The notes under the pieces: generated by a model
The model's input: only the letters and a program-made list of their open reading frames with translations
Databases searched by the model: none
What the model was told of the DNA's origin: nothing
Origin: Deltaproteobacteria bacterium RIFCSPHIGHO2_02_FULL_40_28
Lineage (GTDB): Bacteria > UBA10199 > 2-12-FULL-40-28
Assembly: GCA_001798135.1 (NCBI GenBank)
Contig: MGRJ01000015.1
Location: forward strand, 207,451-271,450
Direction: 5' to 3'
Length of the DNA stretch: 64,000 nucleotides
Shown here: positions 39,669 to 46,844 of the stretch, piece after piece
Position numbering within the stretch: position 1 is the stretch's first letter
Layout: every line of letters starts with the position of its first letter
Made by a program: the position numbers and the translations under genes

Positions 39669-39944
39669 TTACTTATTGAGAGCCATTTTTAAAATTTGAG
39701 AAGGTTTAAAGGTTAAAACCTTACGGGCTGTAATTTCAATTTCTTCACCAGTTTGAGGATTTCTTCCAATGCGGGGTCTTTTTTGACGAACAACAAAATT
39801 TCCAAAGCCAGAAATTTTTATTTTTTCTCCACGCTCCAAAGTTTCTTTCATGGTATCAAATACCATCTCAACAATCTCTGCAGCTTCCTTTTTGGAAAAA
39901 CCAATTTTTTCGTAGACAGTTTCAACGATCTCAGCCTTGGTCAT
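39669..39944 (-). CDS. ihfA: Integration host factor alpha-like HU-family protein
   Basis: 91 aa. TKAEIVETVYEKIGFSKKEAAEIVEMVFDTMKETLERGEKIKISGFGNFVVRQKRPRIGRNPQTGEEI shows the IhfA pattern (KISGFGNF, RIGRNPQTGEEI), and FKPSQILK closes it. Its place after pheT and before merR is the classic ihfA position. An AGGAGG Shine-Dalgarno precedes the ATG. Likely partner of the IhfB-like protein at 1486-1830. Confidence 0.95.
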   Translation of the reverse strand: MTKAEIVETVYEKIGFSKKEAAEIVEMVFDTMKETLERGEKIKISGFGNFVVRQKRPRIGRNPQTGEEIEITARKVLTFKPSQILKMALNK

Positions 39945-40038
39945 TTAACCCTCCTTTAAACCACCACCAAAAGCTTAATAATTTAATTATGTTATCCAAA
40001 ATGAAAACAGAAAACAACTTGTTTTTTCTAATGTTTTT

Positions 40039-42399
40039 CTACCGAAGTTCAACTGCTAAGCTTTTTGTTAGTTTTTCTACTAAATCAAAATGCACACGAT
40101 TTACTTCCTCATCTGTTAAAGTCCGCTCATTGTTCTGATAAGTTAAACTCATCGTTAAAGAATGCTTGCCATCTGCCAAGTTACCTCCAGAAAAAAGATC
40201 AGTTAAATTTAAATCAACCAACCATGATGGATTTTGGCGTTTAATTTCATCTAAAATTTCCTGATAAGATAACGCTGTAGAAGCCACAAGAGATAGATCA
40301 CGTATTACTTTAGGAAACTGCGTTATCTTATTGTATTTTAATAGATTTTTATTTATATTTTTAAGTATTGGGGAGGCTTCAATTTCAAAAATATAGGGTG
40401 AGTTTCCTAGTTTTAAGGCTGTTTGAATGTGTGGATGTAAAAGCCCCAAGTGCCCCACACTAACCCCTGCTTCATTGTACAAAGCCAAGCTTTCTCCAGG
40501 ATGGTACAGAGGCATCTGTGCAGGCTTCCATACTCCTTGCACACCTAAAAAATTAAGAAAGGATTCTAACCAGCCCTTGCCCTCATAAAACCCTAGTTTA
40601 TCTGAAGTGTGTTGCCAATTATCCATATCCTTTTTCCCTGAGTAAAGACCAGCCAGGGTTAATTTTTCTTCTCCCCTTTCATTAAAGATTTTTCTCACCT
40701 CAAAAAGACGCAGATCACTCCCATACCTGGGGGCAAGGCTTAAATAGCCTTGTAAAAGAGAAGCTAAAAGGGTTGGCCTTAAAACAGAAAGCTCACTACT
40801 TAAAGGGTTTGTCAGCTTTAAACCACCAGCAAGGCCCAACTGCGAAAGAAAAGCCGGATCAATAAAACTATAATGAATGGTTTCACGAAAACCCTGCGCC
40901 TTCCAAAACTCAGCTGCTTTTTGAGAAAAAACAAGCCCAGCATCTCTGTAAATTGGCCTCGCTTCAAAAAACGGCAGCCGGGAAGGCAGCGCATCAAAAC
41001 CAGTAAAACGCACCACCTCTTCAATCAAATCAATCTCTCTTGTTAGGTCAAAACGATGTGGAGGAATGGTAACACGAAATCCAGTTTTATTTTTTTTAGG
41101 ATTAAAACCAAGCCCACGAAAAAGAGATAAAACATGAGAAGAAGAAAAAGAAGTTCCTAAAATTTTTTCTAACCTGGCTTTACGAAAAGAAAGAGAAATT
41201 GGTTTTTGACAAACAGGATATAAATCAATTTTAGAATACGCATTTCCTCCAGCCAATTCTAAAATTAATTCTGTTAAGTGCTCCATCACCAAATCAACTT
41301 GAGAAGCACTAACCCCACGAGCAAAACGATAAGATGATTCTGTTAAAATTCCAAGTCTTCTTGAGGTTTGTCTAATACTGGATTCAGAAAAAGCAGCCAC
41401 TTCTAAAACAATATTCTTCGTCGCATTTGTAACTTCAGAATCCTCCCCTCCCATAATACCCGCTAAGGCCAAAGGCTTAACTGCATCAGCAACAACCAAA
41501 TCATTGGATTCTAATTTTCTTTCTACACCATCTAAGGTTTTAAAAGATGCATTATCCTTGGCATGACGAATAATCATTTGAGATCCTTCAATCTTATCCA
41601 AATCAAAGGCATGAACAGGATGCCCCCATTCCAAAAGAATCAAATTAGTGGCATCCACTACATTATTGATGGAACGAAGTCCTAAATTTTCTAATCTTCT
41701 TTGAAGTACCAAAGGCGAAGGTGCTATTTGAACTCCCAAAATCACCCTTGCAGCATAACGATAACATCCCTTTTTATTTTCGATTCGAACCTTAAGAGGA
41801 GATATTTTTGATTCTTTTTTAAGTTTAATATCCTTTGTTTTTAAGGGGAGTCCATACAAAATAGCAATTTCTCTTGCTAAACCAAAATGACTTAAAACAT
41901 CCCCTCGATTGGGAGTGGGACTTATTTCTAAAATGGTGTCATGAAAACCATACACTTTTGCAAATTCTTCGCCAGGTTTTACATGGGAAGGAAGTTCTAA
42001 TAAACCCTTCTCTCCTTCTAATCCTAATTCAGAAGCCGAACACAACATTCCATACGAATCAATTCCCCGAAGTTTTGCTGTGGCAATAACCATTCCATTG
42101 GGAAGCTTGGCTGAAATTTTAGCCAGAGGATATTTGCCATGTAGTAGAACATTAGAAGCCCCACACACAATCTGAAAAACTTCCTTGCCCGTAGAAACTT
42201 TGCAAACAGAAAGCTTTTCAGCATTGGGATGGCGGTTTAATTCTACCACCTCCCCCACCACAATATTTTTATAGCTATCAGCTAAATTGGTTACAGCTTC
42301 AACTTCAATCCCTGCATTTGTAAGACGTTCCCCTAAAGCCTGGGGGTGCGCCTTTAAACCAGGAAGTATTTCTTTAAGCCAAGAGTAAGATATCTTCAT
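40039..42399 (-). CDS. pheT: Phenylalanine-tRNA ligase beta subunit
   Basis: 786 aa. The N-terminal EMAP-like tRNA-binding domain (VVGEVVELNRHPNAEKLSVCKV), B3/B4 editing domain (GCYRYAARVI...), B5 domains, the catalytic-like module, and the C-terminal ferredoxin-like anticodon-binding domain (YNKITQFPKVIRDLSLV; SLTYQNNERTLTDEEV) are all present. It directly abuts pheS. Confidence 0.97.
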   Translation of the reverse strand: MKISYSWLKEILPGLKAHPQALGERLTNAGIEVEAVTNLADSYKNIVVGEVVELNRHPNAEKLSVCKVSTGKEVFQIVCGASNVLLHGKYPLAKISAKLPNGMVIATAKLRGIDSYGMLCSASELGLEGEKGLLELPSHVKPGEEFAKVYGFHDTILEISPTPNRGDVLSHFGLAREIAILYGLPLKTKDIKLKKESKISPLKVRIENKKGCYRYAARVILGVQIAPSPLVLQRRLENLGLRSINNVVDATNLILLEWGHPVHAFDLDKIEGSQMIIRHAKDNASFKTLDGVERKLESNDLVVADAVKPLALAGIMGGEDSEVTNATKNIVLEVAAFSESSIRQTSRRLGILTESSYRFARGVSASQVDLVMEHLTELILELAGGNAYSKIDLYPVCQKPISLSFRKARLEKILGTSFSSSHVLSLFRGLGFNPKKNKTGFRVTIPPHRFDLTREIDLIEEVVRFTGFDALPSRLPFFEARPIYRDAGLVFSQKAAEFWKAQGFRETIHYSFIDPAFLSQLGLAGGLKLTNPLSSELSVLRPTLLASLLQGYLSLAPRYGSDLRLFEVRKIFNERGEEKLTLAGLYSGKKDMDNWQHTSDKLGFYEGKGWLESFLNFLGVQGVWKPAQMPLYHPGESLALYNEAGVSVGHLGLLHPHIQTALKLGNSPYIFEIEASPILKNINKNLLKYNKITQFPKVIRDLSLVASTALSYQEILDEIKRQNPSWLVDLNLTDLFSGGNLADGKHSLTMSLTYQNNERTLTDEEVNRVHFDLVEKLTKSLAVELR

Positions 42400-43425
42400 T
42401 TAAAATTGTTTTAAAAAATCGATTTCGTTTTCGAAAAAAAGACGAATATCATCAATGCCAAGTTTAAGCATGGCAATACGTTCAACTCCCATCCCAAAAG
42501 CAAAACCAGTATAGCGTTCAGAATCGATGGAAACAGAGCAAAAAACTTCTGGATCCACCATGCCACAACCCATAATTTCTAACCAGCCCGTTTGCTTACA
42601 CACACGGCAACCATCCCCCTTACAAAAAACACATCCAATATCCACCTCAGCTGAAGGTTCAGTAAAAGGAAAAAAACTAGGACGAAATTTTACCCTGGTT
42701 TTAGAATCAAAAATTTTTCTTAAAAAAGTTTCGACCACACCTTTTAAGTGAGCTAAGGTGATATTTTCATCCACCACAAGACCCTCCACCTGATGAAACA
42801 TGGGCGTATGAGTAACGTCTGAATCACGGCGATAAACAACTCCCGGAGCAATCATCCGAAGAGGAGGTTTTTCTTTTTCCATCAAACGTATTTGAACAGG
42901 TGAAGTATGGGTACGAAGCACTCTTTGATCAGGTAGAAAAAAAGTATCGTGCATATCCCTGGTAGGATGATCTTTTGGAATATTCAATGCTTCAAAATTA
43001 TAATAATCTGTTTCAATCTCCGGGCCTTCAAAAATATCAAAACCCATATCGGCAAATAAAGAACAAATTTCAGTAAGTATCTGGCTCACCGGATGAATAC
43101 TCCCCTTGCAAACACCAACAGCAGGAAGAGTTACATCGATGGATTCACTTTTGAGTTTTTGTTCTACTTCGGTTCTTTGAATTTCGTTTAAGCGGCTTTG
43201 ATAGGTTTTTTCTAGCTCGTTTTTAAGTTGGTTGGCCAAGGCTCCAACTTGAGGACGATCCTCTGGTGGAAGTTTTCCTAAATCCTTGAGGATGTCAGTT
43301 AAAAGACCCTTCTTCCCCAAAAAATAAACCTTCATCTGATAAAGAGAATCAGCTGTTTTTTCGTTTAAAAAAGCTTGCAGGGCTTGGCCCTTCAAACTTT
43401 CTAATTTTTGATGAAGCTCGTTCAT
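42400..43425 (-). CDS. pheS: Phenylalanine-tRNA ligase alpha subunit
   Basis: 341 aa. An N-terminal coiled coil (about 1-90) and class II motifs: HPTRDMHDTFFL (motif 1 region), LRTHTSPVQIRLM, VYRRDSDVTHTPMFHQVEGLVVDENI (motif 2) and GFAFGMGVERIAMLKLGI (motif 3). An unusual Cys-rich stretch (CVFCKGDGCRVCKQTGWLEI) lies before motif 3; this insertion is common in PheS. Starts by ATGA overlap with rplT. Confidence 0.97.
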   Translation of the reverse strand: MNELHQKLESLKGQALQAFLNEKTADSLYQMKVYFLGKKGLLTDILKDLGKLPPEDRPQVGALANQLKNELEKTYQSRLNEIQRTEVEQKLKSESIDVTLPAVGVCKGSIHPVSQILTEICSLFADMGFDIFEGPEIETDYYNFEALNIPKDHPTRDMHDTFFLPDQRVLRTHTSPVQIRLMEKEKPPLRMIAPGVVYRRDSDVTHTPMFHQVEGLVVDENITLAHLKGVVETFLRKIFDSKTRVKFRPSFFPFTEPSAEVDIGCVFCKGDGCRVCKQTGWLEIMGCGMVDPEVFCSVSIDSERYTGFAFGMGVERIAMLKLGIDDIRLFFENEIDFLKQF

Positions 43426-43766
43426 CTCACCCGGTCAACAATTTCCTTAAAAATCTGGGGTTGGTGCATTGCCAATTCAGATAAAATACGCCGATCCAGA
43501 TTGATCTGTGCTTTTTTAAGCCCATTGATCAAACGCGAATAAGAAACACCTAACTCCTTGGATGCAATCCCAATACGAGTGATCCAAAGAGAACGCATTT
43601 CACGACGACGCACCCGCCTGTCACGATAGGCAAATTGCCAGGCCCTTCTTAGTTTTTCGCTGGCCTTGCGAATGTGTTTTCCCTGACTTTCACGAAATCC
43701 CTTTGTTTCCTTGAGGATTTTTTTCCTTCTTCGATGAGAAGCAGGATTATTAGTTGCGCGTGACAT
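43422..43766 (-). CDS. rplT: Ribosomal protein L20
   Basis: Early-binding 50S protein, 114 aa. SRATNNPASHRRRKKILKETKGFRESQGKHIRKASEKLRRAWQFAYRDRRVRRREMRSLWITRI is typical L20. In E. coli L20 represses rpmI-rplT translation; the 71-nt rpmI-rplT gap could hold such a site, but I see no definite structure. Confidence 0.97.
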   Translation of the reverse strand: MSRATNNPASHRRRKKILKETKGFRESQGKHIRKASEKLRRAWQFAYRDRRVRRREMRSLWITRIGIASKELGVSYSRLINGLKKAQINLDRRILSELAMHQPQIFKEIVDRVR

Positions 43767-43837
43767 ACTTACCTTTCTTGTTCCTACGGTGTGACTCTTA
43801 AAGAATCATCTTTAACCTCGAAACGTTTTTCAGGAGC

Positions 43838-44032
43838 CTACGCGTAGGGAAGCATGGCTCTCACCTGACGAATATTGCTTGGATGCACATAGGTGGCCCT
43901 TCTCATATCGCGTGATTTCTTAGGACTCTTAGACTCAAGCAAATGTCTCCGCTTGGCCTTAGAGTACTTAATTTTATTTTTGGTAGGACGAAATCTTTTT
44001 TTTGCCCCACGATTTGTTTTTAACTTTGGCAT
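43838..44032 (-). CDS. rpmI: Ribosomal protein L35
   Basis: 64 aa, PKLKTNRGAKKRFRPTKNKIKYSKAKRRHLLESKSPKKSRDMR, the usual L35 pattern of basic residues. Nine nt after infC, with an AAGGAG-type site overlapping the infC end (ATAAGGAG). Confidence 0.96.
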   Translation of the reverse strand: MPKLKTNRGAKKRFRPTKNKIKYSKAKRRHLLESKSPKKSRDMRRATYVHPSNIRQVRAMLPYA

Positions 44033-44041
44033 TCAAACTCC

Positions 44042-44584
44042 TTATTTAAGAGGTGATAAGATCATCGACATACTCTTACCTTCTAACTTGGGTGGAGTAT
44101 CGATTTGTCCCACATCTTCTGTTTCTTTAATAAATCTCTTTAACACATCCATTCCTCGCTCTACATGCTGAATTTCACGACCACGAAATTGAACGGTAAC
44201 CTTAACCTTGTCTTTATCACCCAAAAAGCGTTTTACATGTCTTAACTTAAATTCGATATCGTGTTCATCAATATTGGGCCTGATTTTAATTTCTTTTATA
44301 TGCACCACAATCTGATGCTTTTTACTTTCGTGCTGTTTCTTTTGCAGCATGTACTTGTACTTGCCATAATCAACAATTTTACAAACTGGAGGCTTTGCAT
44401 TGGGATCTAGCTCTACTAAATCAAGCCCTTCCTCCCTGGCAAGCTTAATGGCTCCATCAGTTGCAAATAATCCCAATTGCTTGCCATCCGATCCAATAAG
44501 CCTTACTTGTGGAACTCTAATTTCATCATTCACCCTTGGTCCAGAGGGCTTCCTCTGGAAAAAACGACGCGGACGTGGAAAAAT
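44042..44584 (-). CDS. infC: Translation initiation factor IF-3, probable ATT start
   Basis: IF-3 with the N domain starting RVNDEIRVPQVRLIGSDGKQLG, linker YGKYKYMLQKKQHE and C domain VHIKEIKIRPNIDEHDIEFKLRHVKRFLGDKDKVKV; about 180 aa is the normal size. The open frame could begin at TTG 44599, but an AGGAGG lies within the first codons, 4 nt before an in-frame ATT at 44584. ATT is the known non-canonical start of infC that allows IF-3 autoregulation, so I choose it. The only alternative with a Shine-Dalgarno-like spacing further in is GTG inside RVNDEI, which would cut the N domain. Confidence 0.92.
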   Translation of the reverse strand: MFPRPRRFFQRKPSGPRVNDEIRVPQVRLIGSDGKQLGLFATDGAIKLAREEGLDLVELDPNAKPPVCKIVDYGKYKYMLQKKQHESKKHQIVVHIKEIKIRPNIDEHDIEFKLRHVKRFLGDKDKVKVTVQFRGREIQHVERGMDVLKRFIKETEDVGQIDTPPKLEGKSMSMILSPLK

Positions 44585-44660
44585 ATTGCCTCCTAGCAAA
44601 ACACCAATTCACCGTCTCTAGAGTAGGAGCGGCCCCCTGTGGCCACCCAGTAGAAACAAG

Positions 44661-46397
44661 TTAAAAGGGTTTTTGTTCTTTTTTTAATCTATCCAAAAAA
44701 CTGGATAAATTCATTTGACCCAAATCACCTTCTTTTCGGTGCCTGATAGCCAAAACACTTTTTTCTTCTTCTTTGGCCCCAATAACAGCCATGTAGGGAA
44801 TTTTCTTTAATTGCGCTTCCCTAATTTTAAGCCCCAGTTTTTCATTTCGGCCATCAATATGCACCCGAAAATTTTCTTTAATTAAATCTCTTTCAAGCTG
44901 AGTTGCAAAAGCAATTTGTGCTTCTGTAATGGGAATCAATTCAACTTGAATTGGAGCCAACCATAAAGGAAAGGCTCCTGCACTATGCTCTAACAAAATG
45001 CCTAAAAATCTTTCCAAAGAACCTAAAATAGCCCGATGAAGCATAACTGGCCTATGGCTTGCCCCATCGCTTCCAATGTATTCTAAACCAAAACGCTCGG
45101 GCATAGAATAGTCCACTTGGAGGGTGCCTAATTGCCAAGGACGCCCCAAAGCATCCTTTACTTGAAATTCAATTTTAGGGCCATAAAAAGCACCCTCACC
45201 TGGATTTAAGGTGTAGGCCAACTTTGCTTTTTTCAAAGATAGTTCTAAAATTTTTTCGGCCTTATTCCAATTTTCTAAATCTCCTAAATAATGTTCTGGT
45301 CTTGTAGCAAGCGCCACTAAGACTTCTTCAAAACCAAAAATCTTGTATACCTTTTCTACTAAAAAAATAAACTTCTCAATTTCCCCTTCCATCTGCTCGG
45401 GTGTGCAAAAAATGTGAGCATCATCCTGACAAAAAGTTCTAACCCTGGTGAGCCCATGAGTAACCCCACTTCTCTCATAGCGATGAAGCCTTCCAAAATC
45501 AGCAAGCCTTAACGGAAGCTCGCGATAAGACCACTTCCTTTCAGCTACCATAAGGCAGTGACCCGGACAATTCATGGGTTTTACGGCCATCTCACGATTT
45601 TCAATTTCCGTAAAATACATGTTTTCTTTAAAGTGAGCAAGATGCCCCGATTTTTCCCAAAGAGAAATATCCATAATTTCTGGTGTTATCACTTCTTGAT
45701 ATCCCTCGTTTCGGTATAAATCCCTTAAATAATCTACAATAAATCTTAAAATCAAAGTTCCCTTGGGATAGAAAAAAGGTGAAGCTGGTGCCTCTGGAAA
45801 AAATGTAAAAAGCTCCAAGTCTTTTCCTAGTTTGCGATGATCTCGTTTTTTGGCTTCTTCCAACTTTTCTAAATGCACTTCCAATTCTTTTTGGCTGGCA
45901 AAAGCAGTTCCATAAATACGCTGCAATCGTTCTCTTTTTTCATCACCACGCCAATAAGAACCAGCCACACTTAAAAGTTTGAAAACACCAATCTCTCCCG
46001 TGGAATTAAGATGAGGCCCACGGCACAGATCAACAAAACTACCATGATCATAAATGGAAATTTTTTCATCTTCAGGTAAACCCTGAATGATTTCTACCTT
46101 GTATTTATCTCCCCGCTTGTCAAAGAACAAAAGCGCCTCTTTGCGAGATAATTCTTTTCTGGAAAAAGGCGTATTTTTTTTTACAATCTCCGCCATCTTG
46201 GCTTCGATTTTTTCTAAATCTTCTGGGGTAAAGGGTTTACTATAATCAAAATCATAATAAAAACCATTGTCCACACAAGGACCAATTGTAACCTTAACCC
46301 CTCGGTAAAGCTGAGTTACAGCATCAGCTAAAATATGAGCACAAGAATGCCGCATACGCTCTAGGGAATCATTTTCATGTCCTGGTCTACACACCAT
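44661..46397 (-). CDS. thrS: Threonine-tRNA ligase lacking the TGS domain
   Basis: 578 aa, shorter than the usual about 640 because the N-terminal TGS domain is missing. The editing domain is complete (RHSCAHILADAV with HxxxH, and CRGPH), as are the class II catalytic motifs (MNCPGHCLMVA, RTFCQDDAHIFC, GRPWQLGTLQVDYSMPERF, HRPVMLHRAILGSLERF) and the anticodon-binding domain. TGS-less ThrRS proteins are known in cyanobacteria. The ATG is only 10 nt after the tRNA-Val 3' end, with no Shine-Dalgarno; no other in-frame start exists before a stop within the tRNA. Heads the infC-pheT operon. Confidence 0.94.
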   Translation of the reverse strand: MVCRPGHENDSLERMRHSCAHILADAVTQLYRGVKVTIGPCVDNGFYYDFDYSKPFTPEDLEKIEAKMAEIVKKNTPFSRKELSRKEALLFFDKRGDKYKVEIIQGLPEDEKISIYDHGSFVDLCRGPHLNSTGEIGVFKLLSVAGSYWRGDEKRERLQRIYGTAFASQKELEVHLEKLEEAKKRDHRKLGKDLELFTFFPEAPASPFFYPKGTLILRFIVDYLRDLYRNEGYQEVITPEIMDISLWEKSGHLAHFKENMYFTEIENREMAVKPMNCPGHCLMVAERKWSYRELPLRLADFGRLHRYERSGVTHGLTRVRTFCQDDAHIFCTPEQMEGEIEKFIFLVEKVYKIFGFEEVLVALATRPEHYLGDLENWNKAEKILELSLKKAKLAYTLNPGEGAFYGPKIEFQVKDALGRPWQLGTLQVDYSMPERFGLEYIGSDGASHRPVMLHRAILGSLERFLGILLEHSAGAFPLWLAPIQVELIPITEAQIAFATQLERDLIKENFRVHIDGRNEKLGLKIREAQLKKIPYMAVIGAKEEEKSVLAIRHRKEGDLGQMNLSSFLDRLKKEQKPF

Positions 46398-46407
46398 ATT
46401 TTTTCTG

Positions 46408-46479
46408 TAGGCGCGGGCGGGATTGAACCGTCGACCCCTTGCGTGTCGAGCAAGTGCTCTACCACTGAGCTACGCGCCT
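46408..46479 (-). tRNA. tRNA-Val(GAC), atypical anticodon loop
   Basis: The minus strand folds as a 72-nt cloverleaf: acceptor AGGCGCG/CGCGCCT, D stem GCTC/GAGC, anticodon stem CTTGC/GCAAG, T stem GACGG/CCGCC, discriminator A. The anticodon GAC reads Val codons. Position 33 is C rather than the near-invariant U (loop TCGACAC), and T-stem position 50-64 is A-C. No CCA is encoded (CAG follows). It may be functional, or a decaying copy. Its first 20 nt are repeated at 46566-46585. Confidence 0.85.
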
Positions 46480-46480
46480 A
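46461..46480. repeat. 20-bp direct repeat, copy within tRNA-Val 5' end
   Basis: ACCACTGAGCTACGCGCCTA covers the first 19 nt of the tRNA gene (on the minus strand) plus one base. An identical copy is at 46566-46585. Confidence 0.9.
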
Positions 46481-46565
46481 TTTAAGACACCTTCAAAAAC
46501 TCTACGAACTTATGCCAGCTCAAAATCTTTAATCCTCGCTACTCGCTCGGCAGGTTTTGAGCTGC
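46481..46565. repeat. 85-bp insert with hairpin between tRNA repeats
   Basis: Stretch between the two 20-bp tRNA repeats. CAGCTCAAAA (46516-46525) and TTTTGAGCTG (46555-46564) are perfect 10-bp inverted arms around a 29-nt loop. It has no reading frame of note. Together with the flanking repeats it looks like a small palindromic element whose arrival duplicated 20 bp of the tRNA. Confidence 0.6.
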
Positions 46566-46585
46566 ACCACTGAGCTACGCGCCTA
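46566..46585. repeat. 20-bp direct repeat, orphan tRNA-Val fragment
   Basis: Second copy of the tRNA 5' end, identical to 46461-46480 but followed (minus strand) by unrelated sequence, so it cannot fold as a tRNA. Confidence 0.85.
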
Positions 46586-46588
46586 ACT

Positions 46589-46708
46589 CGGGGCACATAA
46601 ATTTCTTTATACTGCGTCGCCTCTCGTCTGGCATCCTCAACGTACACTCTAAGTACGTCTCCGGTGCCTTCCTCAAGGCTCCTTGTCTAAAAAAATTTCT
46701 GTGCCCCG
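46589..46708. repeat. 120-bp imperfect inverted-repeat element (MITE- or REP-like)
   Basis: The ends CGGGGCACATAAATTT (46589-46604) and AAATTTCTGTGCCCCG (46693-46708) are complementary at 15 of 16 positions. Inside lies a second dyad, ACGTAC-ACTCTAA-GTACGT (46640-46658), with partly matching flanks. There is no coding frame. The palindromic, nested structure suggests a small non-autonomous or REP-type repeat; whether it recurs elsewhere in the genome cannot be seen here. Confidence 0.65.
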
Positions 46709-46844
46709 TTAAAATTTTGAACAGTCTCAAACTTTAACCAATACCGACAGCAATATTTCAAACAAAATCAAGTGCTTATACTGCTACTCCCTGTAATGTC
46801 AAGGACTATTGAGTAAAGATTTAAAGTGAAAAAAGATTGGAATT
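46709..46844. other. Spacer downstream of ALDH without recognised features
   Basis: 136 bp of AT-rich DNA between the inverted-repeat element and the ALDH stop. I see no gene, clear terminator stem or promoter. With the elements before it, this makes 46480-46844 the only gap over 300 bp in the window. Confidence 0.6.

Noticed and set aside
46566..46585. A second tRNA gene at the duplicated 5' end
   Set aside because: Only 20 nt match; the rest cannot form D, anticodon or T arms.
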